DNA of 64,000 nt from Planctomycetota bacterium (lineage in GTDB: Bacteria; Planctomycetota; UBA1135; UBA2386): the NCBI GenBank assembly GCA_020638695.1, contig JACKIB010000009.1, positions 124,001 through 188,000 on the forward strand. Direction: 5' to 3'. The position numbers and the translations under genes were made by a program. Positions 45,700 through 53,241 of this stretch are shown here, piece after piece. The notes below the pieces were generated by a model. That model did not search any database. It was not told the DNA's origin and worked only from the letters and a program-made list of their open reading frames with translations. Position 1 is the first letter of the stretch. The number at the start of each line of letters is the position of its first letter.

Positions 45700-47340
45700 A
45701 TGTCGACCCGAACCAAGCTCGTTTCCTATTCGGCACTGCTGCTGGTTGTTCTGTGCGTGTGGTTCTCGGTTCGCGGACGGCCGAACAGACCTGGGCTTCC
45801 CGGGTCGGTCGATTCGCCGAATCAGAGCCTTGGACACCCGGAGAGTAGAACCCGCGAGAGCCGAGTCGTCCTCAGTACGAGCCAAGACGGGGATGCCCGG
45901 CAGCTACACGTGGTTCTGGTCCGCGACGAGCAGAACAGCCCGGTCGAGGGTGCTCGGCTTGCGCAGGCCCACCGGCTCGCATCGAGTGTGAGCTCACGAT
46001 CGGTTCTGGCTCGAAGCGATGCTCGTGGCCGTATCGAGGTAGATGAAGATCGCTTGCCGAAGGATGCCAATCGGAATCTGTTCGTCATCAAGGAGGGGTA
46101 TCCTCCCACAGAGGTGCAACGCACACCGCGTGAGCAGACCGTCTACCTGAAGCCTGGCCTCACTCACGAGTTCGAGTGTCGTGACCGATCCGGCCAGCCG
46201 GTCGCAGGTGTGCGCGTGGCGATCACCCAGCTGAACCACCCGGATCCCGCGACAGCGCTCCGTCATGCCCTGGTCGGACCACTTCGGTTGCCCGCCCCGG
46301 AGCCGCGTCGCGCGGTGTTCGTGGCCGCCTCGGATGCCGCCGGGCGCGCGCGCATCCAGGGGCTCCGGCCCGGTCGCTACTGCTACGACGCACGGCACCG
46401 GACGAAAGTACGTGTTACCGACCGGGCGACCGGGTCTGTCTTCGTGGCGCCGGGTCCCTCGACGGCCCTCGTGTTTGCCGATGTGTGCGCTGCCGTGGTA
46501 CGAGCAAACGAGCCATTCGAGTGGTACACATGCAAGGTGCGTCACCAAGGCCAGCGTGTGGTGTTCGGCGAGTCGCCAGCGTTGGCGGAACTCGTTCGGC
46601 GGTATCCTGCGCCGGGGGCGCTCGTCGTCGCCTGCGCCCGGCGGAGCGACGGTAAGGACCCGCAGCTGAGGGGACTGGTGCTGACCGCACGGCACGGCTT
46701 GACGCAGGTGTCTACCCCGATGTTGCCCCTGGATCGTGCTGTGCAACCCGTCGATGTCGAACTGTCCAAAGACGGCACGCCGTGCCATCTGGTGACCCTG
46801 CGATCCGAGCCTCGGCTGGTTGCGCCAAAGGGCTTTCGCGCGCCGATGTTCCACGTCGAGGGCACGATGCGCGACAAGAAGCGCTTCTTCGACACGTTCG
46901 CGGAGCTCGACAAACCGGTGGCACTGCCTCCCGGGAGCTACCGAGCAGTGCCGGTGTTCCCGCACGTAGTCCTCGGCCCGTCGACGCCGATCGACATCGA
47001 GGCGGATGGCACCAAGGAGATCGAAGTGCGTGTCGTGCCCGGCTTGACCCCGTGCCGCTTGGAGTTCGCGTCCGTGATCGAAGATGTGCCCATCGGAGGG
47101 CTGTGGAACGTCGCCCTCTCCACGGAGACCGGAAAGGGGGTCTTGGCGTGGTCCGGATGGCACGCCGGGGACGCCCAGTATTCGGTCCGGATGTCGCCCG
47201 ATCAGTGGCTGCTACCGCAGCGCTATGTGCTTCGAGCCGAGGCTCCCGGCGTCGGCAAGGAGCAGGCTACCATCGAGGTGCGCTCCGGAGTGGGCTCCGT
47301 GCAGGTCCTTCGTCTCGAGTTCGACGGGATGGTGCCGTGA
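45700..47340 (+). CDS. Membrane-anchored carboxypeptidase-regulatory-like protein, paralogue 2
   Basis: A 546-residue protein with an N-terminal signal-anchor (SYSALLLVVLCVWFSV) and at least four beta-sandwich segments of the carboxypeptidase-regulatory type (AVFVAASDAAGRARIQGLRP, GRYCYDARHRTK, ALPPGSYRAVPVFPHVVLGP). Same design as the protein at 17363-18766. ATG 45700 has GGAG nine bases upstream. Codon use is a little less GC-biased than in core genes. It is followed 53 bases later by the start of the disrupted MauE-like gene, which suggests they were one transcription unit. Confidence 0.8.
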   Translation: MSTRTKLVSYSALLLVVLCVWFSVRGRPNRPGLPGSVDSPNQSLGHPESRTRESRVVLSTSQDGDARQLHVVLVRDEQNSPVEGARLAQAHRLASSVSSRSVLARSDARGRIEVDEDRLPKDANRNLFVIKEGYPPTEVQRTPREQTVYLKPGLTHEFECRDRSGQPVAGVRVAITQLNHPDPATALRHALVGPLRLPAPEPRRAVFVAASDAAGRARIQGLRPGRYCYDARHRTKVRVTDRATGSVFVAPGPSTALVFADVCAAVVRANEPFEWYTCKVRHQGQRVVFGESPALAELVRRYPAPGALVVACARRSDGKDPQLRGLVLTARHGLTQVSTPMLPLDRAVQPVDVELSKDGTPCHLVTLRSEPRLVAPKGFRAPMFHVEGTMRDKKRFFDTFAELDKPVALPPGSYRAVPVFPHVVLGPSTPIDIEADGTKEIEVRVVPGLTPCRLEFASVIEDVPIGGLWNVALSTETGKGVLAWSGWHAGDAQYSVRMSPDQWLLPQRYVLRAEAPGVGKEQATIEVRSGVGSVQVLRLEFDGMVP

Positions 47341-47409
47341 CTGGACCACCACCCGTTGCGATGGAACCGACGCGCTTCAGCTGGTGAGTTGTCATGGCCC
47401 AGCGTTGGG

Positions 47410-47591
47410 CTAGCCCGGACTGTTCATGAGCAGCGTCGCGAGATCGTGCAAGGTTGTTGCTGGCAAGGAGAACGGCAGGTTCTGCCCGGAGGCGGGGTGC
47501 CTCCCCGTCGAGGAGCAGGTTCTGACGTTCGACGAAGTCAGCAGCGACCTTGCGCGATCGCAGCAGCTCGGTCATGAATAGTCTGGGCTAG
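47410..47591 (-). mobile_element. CTAG-flanked miniature element, family B copy 1
   Basis: A 174-base element at 47414-47587 with imperfect terminal inverted repeats CCCGGACTGTTCATGA and CCCAGACTATTCATGA, bounded on each side by CTAG (47410-47413, 47588-47591). By eye it differs from copy 2 (51605-51778, opposite orientation) at about six positions. A ~50-codon frame on the minus strand (MTELLRSRKVAADFVERQNL) runs through it; it is not a transposase. It interrupts the MauE-like gene. Confidence 0.85.
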
Positions 47592-47817
47592 ACGGCTGCT
47601 CGGGAGCTTCGTGTTCCTCTTGGGGTGTGGGAAGGTCGTCACGCAGTTCGAGCCCACTTCGGCTCTCCCGGAGTGGGTCTACCATGCCTTCGCCGGTATC
47701 GAACTCGTCCTCGGAGCTGTCCTCATGGTGCAAGGTGCTGTGTGGTCGGCGCGTGCGCTGGTTGTGTTTTTCGCCACCGCGGCACTGCTCACCCTGCTGC
47801 ACGACGGGGATTGCGGT

Positions 47818-47856
47818 TGACTCGCCGGTCTGGCCCGATCGAGCCGGTCGGCTCGA
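47818..47856 (+). promoter_or_regulatory. SECIS-like hairpin after an in-frame TGA
   Basis: TGA 47818-47820 is followed by 18 bases, then TCGAGCC and GGCTCGA form a perfect 7-bp stem around the tetraloop GGTC (47846-47849). The loop is 25 bases after TGA. The E. coli fdhF SECIS also carries GGUC in its apical loop, and bacterial SECIS loops are reported about 16-37 bases from UGA. Confidence 0.4.
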
Positions 47857-48021
47857 CTGTTGGTGTGCGGGTGTGGTGGTCTTGTGGCGTGGTTTTGCAG
47901 CAGATCGTCCACCGGTCTGCCCAGGCTACGCCGATGAGCAGTGTGATCGGTGCGTGCAACTTGCCGCGTGCAATAGGCCGCGTGCAGATGTCACGGAGTG
48001 CCGATCCGGCCGAACAACACC

Positions 48022-48495
48022 CTACGAACCCCCCCGCTCCAACCCCGCCAGGAACTCGTCCCTCCAGTAGTAGCCGTCCAGTAGCGACAGGTCGTCGTCA
48101 CCCAGGATCCGCAGCGCCACGTACAGCGCCTCGACCGACGCCAGCCCTTCAGGCGGATCGTCGAACACCCGGCTGGTGCGCGGGTACGCCGTCACCACCC
48201 GACCCGGGATCGAGCGACGGATCGTCTGGCCGTCGATCCGGGACCGTAGCGCGTCCAGGTGGCGCCAAGTGCTGTCGAGCAGCAGCAGCGGCGGGCCGCG
48301 ATCGGCGGCGGTGAGCGGCGGGGCATCGACCGCGAGCTCGAGGTGGCCAGTCGCGTCGAAGGCGAATGCCTTGTTGCACTTCAAGAAGGTGAACCCGGGG
48401 CGTCCGTGCAGGTGGCGAAGCGAGCACTTGCCGATCCGCTCCTTTTGGTGGCGGATCACCACCACCTCGGTCCGCAGGGGTGCGCGGTCGGTCAT
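48022..48495 (-). CDS. Tsr3/DUF367-like RNA aminocarboxypropyltransferase
   Basis: A 157-residue protein that resembles Tsr3, the enzyme that adds an aminocarboxypropyl group to rRNA in archaea and eukaryotes, or a related DTW-type protein. Visible: KCSLRHLHGR, PPLTAADRGPPLLLLDSTW, IPGRVVTAYPRTSRV, and GLASVEALYVALRIL with WRDEFLAGL at the end, in the order seen in Tsr3 (leucine strand with DxxW, AxNPxxY-like segment, LScvEAxAA). The ATG at 48495 overlaps the stop of the GT9 gene by 4 bases. Substrate in this bacterium unknown; a DTW-domain assignment is a close alternative. Confidence 0.6.
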   Translation of the reverse strand: MTDRAPLRTEVVVIRHQKERIGKCSLRHLHGRPGFTFLKCNKAFAFDATGHLELAVDAPPLTAADRGPPLLLLDSTWRHLDALRSRIDGQTIRRSIPGRVVTAYPRTSRVFDDPPEGLASVEALYVALRILGDDDLSLLDGYYWRDEFLAGLERGGS

Positions 48496-49496
48496 CCGCT
48501 GCACAGCTCCTGCACGTTCGCTTCGACCCGATCGACCGGGACGCCGAGGATGCACTGGGGAGAGGCGCAGCGTCGCCGTCGGCACGGCCGACACGGCACA
48601 TCGTGGGTGACGACGCGCTGCTGCATCCCGCGCGGGCCGTAGAGTTCGGCGTCCTTGGGGCCGAACAGTGCGACCACCGGCGTGCCGACCGCCGCGGCGA
48701 TGTGCAGCGGTCCGGTGTCGGCGGCCACCAGAACTTGGGCACGCTGAATCTGGCGCGCCAGCCCGAGCAGCCCCAAGCCGCGCCCGTCGATCGGCACGAC
48801 GGCGGGCACCGCGCGCCGCAGTGTCTCGGCGAGGCCCTCTTCACCGGGGCCGAAGCTGACCGAAACGGGTAGATCGCGTTCGGTGAGTCGCCGGGCCAGC
48901 TCGGCGAACTTGTCGAGCGGCCAGCGCTTGAACGCGGCGAACGCGCTGCTGCCCGGGTGGAGGATCACGCCGCGTCGCTGCGCCGTGTCGAAGTCGTCGC
49001 CGCCGAGCAGCAGGGGAGCATGGCGTGCGCCGCGCAGGCCGAGGGCCTGCAGCAGGTAGTAGCCGCGTTCGGCGCGATGCGGCAGGGGTGACGGCAGCGG
49101 CACCTTGCGGTTGTAGACCAGCGAGGCTCCTTCACGTGCACCCGGAGCGGTGTAGCCGAGCTTGAGCGGGGCGCGCGTCATCCACACGTGGAGTGCGCTC
49201 TTCAGGATGCCGTGCAGATCGAGCACCGCGTCGTAGCGGCGCCGGCGTAGCCGCCACAGGAAGCCCGGCAGTTGCAGCTTCCGGCGCCGCGGCGACTGCA
49301 GCACGGTGTCGATCCCCTGTTGGTCGCGTAACACCTCGGCGAACCGGTCTTCGACCAAGAAGTCGATCAGCACGTCCGGGCGCTCCGCCTTCAGCGACGC
49401 CACGGATTCGAGGGCGAAGATCACGTCGCCGAGCGCAGAGAGACGGACGAACAAGACCCGGGCGCCGGGTGGGAGGTCGGAGGAGTCTTGCGGCAT
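48492..49496 (-). CDS. GT9-family glycosyltransferase (heptosyltransferase-like)
   Basis: A 334-residue GT-B enzyme of the ADP-heptose:lipopolysaccharide heptosyltransferase family. The N-terminal VLFVRLSALGDVIFALESVA strand-loop with the catalytic Asp, DAVLDLHGILKS, GVILHPGSSAFAAFKRWPLD, then ADTGPLHIAAAVGTPVVALF and GPKDAELYGP are all present. Likely adds a sugar to the outer-membrane glycolipid core. ATG 49496 removes a charged N-terminal stretch of the longer frame. It is coupled to the Tsr3-like gene by overlap. Confidence 0.93.
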   Translation of the reverse strand: MPQDSSDLPPGARVLFVRLSALGDVIFALESVASLKAERPDVLIDFLVEDRFAEVLRDQQGIDTVLQSPRRRKLQLPGFLWRLRRRRYDAVLDLHGILKSALHVWMTRAPLKLGYTAPGAREGASLVYNRKVPLPSPLPHRAERGYYLLQALGLRGARHAPLLLGGDDFDTAQRRGVILHPGSSAFAAFKRWPLDKFAELARRLTERDLPVSVSFGPGEEGLAETLRRAVPAVVPIDGRGLGLLGLARQIQRAQVLVAADTGPLHIAAAVGTPVVALFGPKDAELYGPRGMQQRVVTHDVPCRPCRRRRCASPQCILGVPVDRVEANVQELCSG

Positions 49497-49643
49497 GCGG
49501 GTGGGGGACGAGGCTACCCCGGCGGGTGGTCGAGCGCTCGTGCGCGGTTGGCTGGGCGAACGCGATCCGCCGACTGAACACGTATCGTCGCGCCGTCGGC
49601 GCCGATCGACCTTGGGTCGAAACGCGTCCACGTGGAGTTCGTC

Positions 49644-49913
49644 TCAGCGACGCGTTCGCGCCGTGCGGTGAACCCTGAAGCACGTTTCGACGAGGTCCCA
49701 AATGCGCCGCAGACCTCTCGTGCGGGGCTTCGCGCCGGGCGGTCCCTCCTGCGGTATCTCGTCGTGGTCCGGAGGTTGGTCGTGTTCGGCGAGGATCTCG
49801 AACTGGCCGCCACGCAACGCGCGCCTCTGGTATTCCAGCTTGGCGCTCCGCGCCCGCTTCAAGATCTCTTCTCGCCGCTTCCGCGGGTCTTCGCCTCGTT
49901 CCACAGGTGGCAT
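49644..49913 (-). CDS. Small charged hypothetical protein
   Basis: An 89-residue protein starting MPPVERGEDPRKRREEILKR with a predicted amphipathic helix (KRREEILKRARSAKLEYQRR) and a basic tail ending RTARTRR. It has no recognisable domain. The frame is open upstream to 50885, so the start at ATG 49913 is a guess. Confidence 0.4.
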   Translation of the reverse strand: MPPVERGEDPRKRREEILKRARSAKLEYQRRALRGGQFEILAEHDQPPDHDEIPQEGPPGAKPRTRGLRRIWDLVETCFRVHRTARTRR

Positions 49914-50393
49914 CGGCTTGTCCTCACCCGGGGTGGACCGATGCGAGGCAACGTCCGCTAGTGCCCCTCGTCTGAAGTTCGCAGCAAATGTGGCTGCTGC
50001 GCGCCGAGTCGAGAGCCTCCGGCGGATTTCGGCCACCCGACTAACGCGTCCCTGTCCCCGTGCGTCCGGCGAAGATGAAAGCGTTCCGCACGGCGGAGAC
50101 ACCATGACCGAATCCCCATCGATCTCTCGAACAACGGCCCACGAGTTCGCTGCACGGACAACCCGGTACGTCGGTGCAGACGACGTGGGACGGTCGAGCG
50201 GACTCTCGTTTCGAAGTGCAACCATTGCAGCACTTGCATCGTCCGTTGCAGTGCCACGCGACTTCTGACTTGGGAGCAAATGTCGGAGCCGCCCGTCGGA
50301 CCACCCGCGTAGGGAGCCGGTGCGATGGGTTTGCGGTTGCTCATCCGAGTGCTGCACAGCTCCGCACCAGAATCGAGCTCGGAGACGAGAATC
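49914..50393. other. Region without a confident gene
   Basis: About 480 bases. The only candidate is a short reading frame at 50104-50268. TTGCAG and TTGCATC-like motifs (four TGCA sites in 60 bases near 50215-50255) resemble the TGCA cluster before the sigma factor at 31851. Confidence 0.35.
50104..50268 (+). CDS. Possible small protein of 54 residues
   Basis: ATG 50104 has GGCGGAG nine bases upstream and opens a frame starting MTESPSISRTTAHEFAARTT and ending SVAVPRDF. No similarity recognised. Could be chance. Confidence 0.25.
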   Translation: MTESPSISRTTAHEFAARTTRYVGADDVGRSSGLSFRSATIAALASSVAVPRDF

Positions 50394-51029
50394 ATGCCAG
50401 CACATGCACTTTCGTTCGTCGGAGACCAGTTGTCGCGCATCTCGCGCGGGTCGCGATCGGCGTCCAGCACGCGGGAGAGTCCCACCGCGCAGGACGTCGG
50501 TCGCACCAGCTGTCCGGTGACTCTCGTGGAAGAGGCGCAACGCGGCAGTCGTCGCGCGTTCGACGAGCTGTGGGCGCGTTATGCGCCGACCGTGCAGAGC
50601 ATTCTGCTCACCATGGTCGACTACTCCGAAGCCGATGACCTGACCCAGGAGGTCGCGGTGTCGGCGTTCCGCTCCCTCGCGTCGCTGAAGCGTCGGGAGA
50701 GCTTCCCGGCGTGGCTCTGCACCATCGCGCGGAACGCCGGCCGCGATGCTCTGGCAGCGCGCAGCCGCTCGCCCATGGCACCTCTGGAAGACGCGAAGGC
50801 CGCGGAGTTGGCCGCTCCACCCAAGGGCGATCCGACCGCGGCCGACGAGATCCTCGCGGAGATCCGCAAGCTGCCGGAATGTCACCGGGAGCCGTTGATG
50901 TTGCGGTTGCTCTTGGAGATGACCGGTCCCGAGATCGCCGAGCAGACGGGGATGACCCCGGGTTCTGTTCGGGTGAACTTGTGCAAGGGTATGAAACTAC
51001 TCAGGCAGCGCCTCGAGCGCTGGGAGTGA
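50394..51029 (+). CDS. ECF RNA polymerase sigma factor
   Basis: A 211-residue ECF sigma factor. Region 2: RRAFDELWARYAPTVQSILL, SEADDLTQEVAVSAFRSLAS with the -10-binding motif, and WLCTIARNAGRDALAARS. Region 4: EIRKLPECHREPLMLRLLLE and the helix-turn-helix GPEIAEQTGMTPGSVRVNLC. ATG 50394 has GGAG about nine bases upstream. The next gene begins four bases after its stop, with the GGAG of its ribosome-binding site in the sigma gene's last codons, as expected for a sigma and anti-sigma pair. Confidence 0.92.
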   Translation: MPAHALSFVGDQLSRISRGSRSASSTRESPTAQDVGRTSCPVTLVEEAQRGSRRAFDELWARYAPTVQSILLTMVDYSEADDLTQEVAVSAFRSLASLKRRESFPAWLCTIARNAGRDALAARSRSPMAPLEDAKAAELAAPPKGDPTAADEILAEIRKLPECHREPLMLRLLLEMTGPEIAEQTGMTPGSVRVNLCKGMKLLRQRLERWE

Positions 51030-51033
51030 TCCG

Positions 51034-51429
51034 ATGACGAGCGAGCAGTACCTGTGGGACAAGCGCGGACCGAGCGATCCATTCGTCGCTGGGCTCGAAC
51101 GTGCCCTCGCCGACCAGCGCAGCCGCGTCGAGCAGGCTGGACGGCGTAGGGGCCTGCGTGTCGTGCGCGTGTTGGTTCCGATCGCCGTCAGCGCGGCGGC
51201 CGCGTTGTTCGTGTGGTTGTGGTTGTCTTCGCCTGCCGACCACGGCACCGGACGGCAGCCGGCGCAGCCCGTCGTGATCGACGCCGGAACGCCCACGCGG
51301 CCGAGTGCGGAGTTGTCGCCCGATCGAACTCGTGCGGAAGGAGCGCGTGCCGATGGGGCGGGTCAGGCCGAGCCATCGATCGCGCCGCCGGCAGCGAGTG
51401 TTGTCGCCCCAACCGCGGCGATCAAGTAG
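51034..51429 (+). CDS. Putative membrane anti-sigma factor
   Basis: A 131-residue protein with an N-terminal cytoplasmic domain (YLWDKRGPSDPFVAGLERAL), one transmembrane helix (VLVPIAVSAAAALFVWLWL) and a short periplasmic proline-rich tail. The layout and its position right after the ECF sigma gene fit an anti-sigma factor, although no zinc motif is present. GGAG upstream of ATG 51034. The stop is seven bases before the first CTAG of a miniature element, so the 3' end is probably unaffected. Confidence 0.65.
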   Translation: MTSEQYLWDKRGPSDPFVAGLERALADQRSRVEQAGRRRGLRVVRVLVPIAVSAAAALFVWLWLSSPADHGTGRQPAQPVVIDAGTPTRPSAELSPDRTRAEGARADGAGQAEPSIAPPAASVVAPTAAIK

Positions 51430-51436
51430 CCGCACA

Positions 51437-51604
51437 CTAGGAGTCTGCGCCACAGAATGACAACCCTTGAGATCCGCGCCTTCCAACACCCGTCACCACC
51501 CGAAAGCCTCGCCGAATCCACCAATTTGGCTGCGATTTCGGCCGGCGACCTGCGCCGAAATCCACGCACCTCCTGAGTCGCCCTTCTGTGGCGCAGACTC
51601 CTAG
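51437..51604 (+). mobile_element. CTAG-flanked miniature element, family A
   Basis: A 160-base element at 51441-51600 with perfect 17-base terminal inverted repeats GAGTCTGCGCCACAGAA, bounded by CTAG on both sides. No reading frame of note. The right CTAG (51601-51604) is shared with the element that follows, so the two stand back to back. Confidence 0.85.
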
Positions 51605-51782
51605 CCCGGACTATTCGTGACCGAGCTGCTGCGATCGCGCGAGTTCGCTGCTGGCTTCGTCGAACGTCAGAACCTGCTCCTCGACGGGGAGGCACCCCGC
51701 CTCCGGGCAGAACCTGCCGTTCTCCTTGCCAGCAACAACCTTGCACGATCTCGCGACGCTGCTCATGAATAGTCCGGGCTAG
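51601..51782 (+). mobile_element. CTAG-flanked miniature element, family B copy 2
   Basis: A 174-base element at 51605-51778, with terminal repeats CCCGGACTATTCGTGA and CCCGGACTATTCATGA and CTAG at both ends (51601-51604, 51779-51782). Nearly identical to copy 1 at 47414-47587 but inverted. It carries a 51-codon frame from GTG 51617 to TAG 51772 (VTELLRSREFAAGFVERQNL); in copy 1 the same frame is open but the stop is changed to CAG. Confidence 0.85.
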
Positions 51783-52131
51783 TACGCCCAGGTCGCGGTG
51801 CAACGAGTGCGCCGCAGACCCAACGCGGCGAGCGTGCTTCGCTCCGCGGCGTCTCCGCGTGCCGAGGCACGTGCCGTGACTGAGGGAATGGTCGCAACCG
51901 GATCCTCCCCGGCGAGTGCGCGGCACCAGCCGATCACACGAGCCCGCGTAGAGGTATGTCCGCCCAGTCGCACACGCGTTGCGAGCATGCCGTCGCAGGG
52001 CCGAGTTCGTCGCTCTCTTCGGCGACGACGGCCGGTCTCGCAAGGCGGCTCGCGGGGTCCGGGCTAACGCGAGGCGGATCGGCCGGGTCTGGTCGGGCAT
52101 CGCAACTACCCGAACAGGAGCAACCAACCAC
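51783..52131. other. Gene-free spacer before the PRC-barrel gene
   Basis: About 350 bases with no supported reading frame. ACAGGAG before ATG 52132 is a good ribosome-binding site. Confidence 0.35.
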
Positions 52132-53034
52132 ATGGCAATCCTCTCTGATGAAAGCAAGATCGTGATCACTACCGTTCTCGGCGTGGGGCTGGCGGGTCTT
52201 CCGCTGACCGGTCAGGCAGAGCAAGGCGCGCGGGCCCAGGAGGCGGCCGTGCAGCGGCATCATGTGCAGTTGCTCGAACGCGGCACGTTGGTCGGCGCGG
52301 TGGTGAACAACGGTCGCGAGGGAGACAAGAAGGCAAAGCTCGGTTCGATCGCCGACTTGGTGATCGACGCGACCGACGGTGCCGTGCGCTACGCGGTGCT
52401 CGAGTCCGGCGCGACCCTCGGCATCGGTGGCCGGCGTACTGCGGTGGCCTGGAATTCGCTCACGTGGGACACCAACAGCAGGCAATTCTCCCTGAGCATC
52501 ACCGCTGATCTGCTGCAGAAGATGCCGGAGTTCGATGCGAAGAACCTGCCGCACCTCGGCAAGGGTGTGGACAAGGCGCAGAAGCGCGGCGCGGTGCGCG
52601 AGGCGTCGCACGAAAAGCCCGGATCCCTGGTTCTGGTCAGCAAGCTCGGCGCTGCCAAGGTCGTCTCCGGCAAGGAGAAGATCGGGGCGGGCGACAGTTT
52701 CTTCATCGAGCCGAAGAGCGGCAGCATGGCGTTCCTGATCGTCGCGTCGGGCGGCGTGGTCGGGATCGGCGAGAGCAACTACGTGGTGCCCTGGGCGGCG
52801 CTCAAGTGCGTCAAGCCGATCGGCAAGGACGAGATTCAGCTGGAGATCGGCCGGACCAAGAAGGCCCTCGAGATGGCGCCGAAGTTGAGTGACAAGGGCG
52901 CCGATGTGACCAAGCTCGCGTTCCGAGCCAAGGTCTACAAGTTCTACGGCGTGGTACGCCCGAGCTTCGAGCCGAAGGACAACCCGACCAAGCCCGGCAC
53001 CGACAGCCATGAGCGCGTCGGCAAGGGGCACTAG
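52132..53034 (+). CDS. PRC-barrel domain protein
   Basis: A 300-residue protein with two PRC-barrel-like domains (about 50-115: LGSIADLVIDATDGAVRYAV, LGIGGRRTAVAWNSLTWDTN; and about 155-240: SLVLVSKLGAAKVVSGKEK, VVGIGESNYVVPWAALKCVK). The first ~35 residues carry a hydrophobic stretch (KIVITTVLGVGLAGLPLTG) that may be a signal peptide, so the protein may be exported. PRC barrels bind proteins or RNA and are often stress-related in such contexts. ATG 52132 has GGAG 12 bases upstream. A strong terminator follows. Confidence 0.85.
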   Translation: MAILSDESKIVITTVLGVGLAGLPLTGQAEQGARAQEAAVQRHHVQLLERGTLVGAVVNNGREGDKKAKLGSIADLVIDATDGAVRYAVLESGATLGIGGRRTAVAWNSLTWDTNSRQFSLSITADLLQKMPEFDAKNLPHLGKGVDKAQKRGAVREASHEKPGSLVLVSKLGAAKVVSGKEKIGAGDSFFIEPKSGSMAFLIVASGGVVGIGESNYVVPWAALKCVKPIGKDEIQLEIGRTKKALEMAPKLSDKGADVTKLAFRAKVYKFYGVVRPSFEPKDNPTKPGTDSHERVGKGH

Positions 53035-53103
53035 CCGAACCCATCGAACCGAGTTCGGCGATTCGTCGCCGGGTGGTGTTCGCTGGAACTCCTTGTCGAG
53101 CGC

Positions 53104-53138
53104 GGGACGGAGCGGTGTGAGCCGTTCCGTCCCTTTTT
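53104..53138 (+). terminator. Rho-independent terminator after the PRC-barrel gene
   Basis: GGGACGGAGCGG pairs with CCGTTCCGTCCC (one G-U pair) around TGTGAG and is followed by TTTTT, 70 bases after the stop. Confidence 0.9.
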
Positions 53139-53241
53139 CATGAACGTGAGGTCGGATGGCGCAACGACAGCGCACCAGCTCGGGCATGCGTATCGCCGCA
53201 CGGAGGGCCCGCGTCGAGCCGCGGGCCCCGGCGCACGGCAG

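Larger units (their letters stand above)
47394..47937 (+). pseudogene. MauE/DoxX-like membrane gene split by a MITE; possible UGA-encoded selenocysteine
   Basis: Removing 47414-47591 (the element plus one CTAG) joins ATG 47394 to the downstream frame as MAQRWARRLLGSFVFLLGCG, with three further hydrophobic segments (AFAGIELVLGAVLMVQG, ALVVFFATAALLTLL, SARLLVCGCGGLVAWF). The restored frame is 108 codons with one internal TGA at 47818. It follows HDGDCG, exactly where the second Cys of the CGC motif of MauE-like redox membrane proteins is expected. A SECIS-like hairpin follows. As it stands the gene stops inside the element, although a GTG restart at 47611 is possible. Whether the TGA is selenocysteine or a lesion is open. 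Confidence 0.6.

Noticed and set aside
47410..51782. Region between the B elements as a composite transposon
   Set aside because: There is no transposase and no shared duplication outside the pair. Each B copy has its own CTAG duplication, so they are independent insertions.
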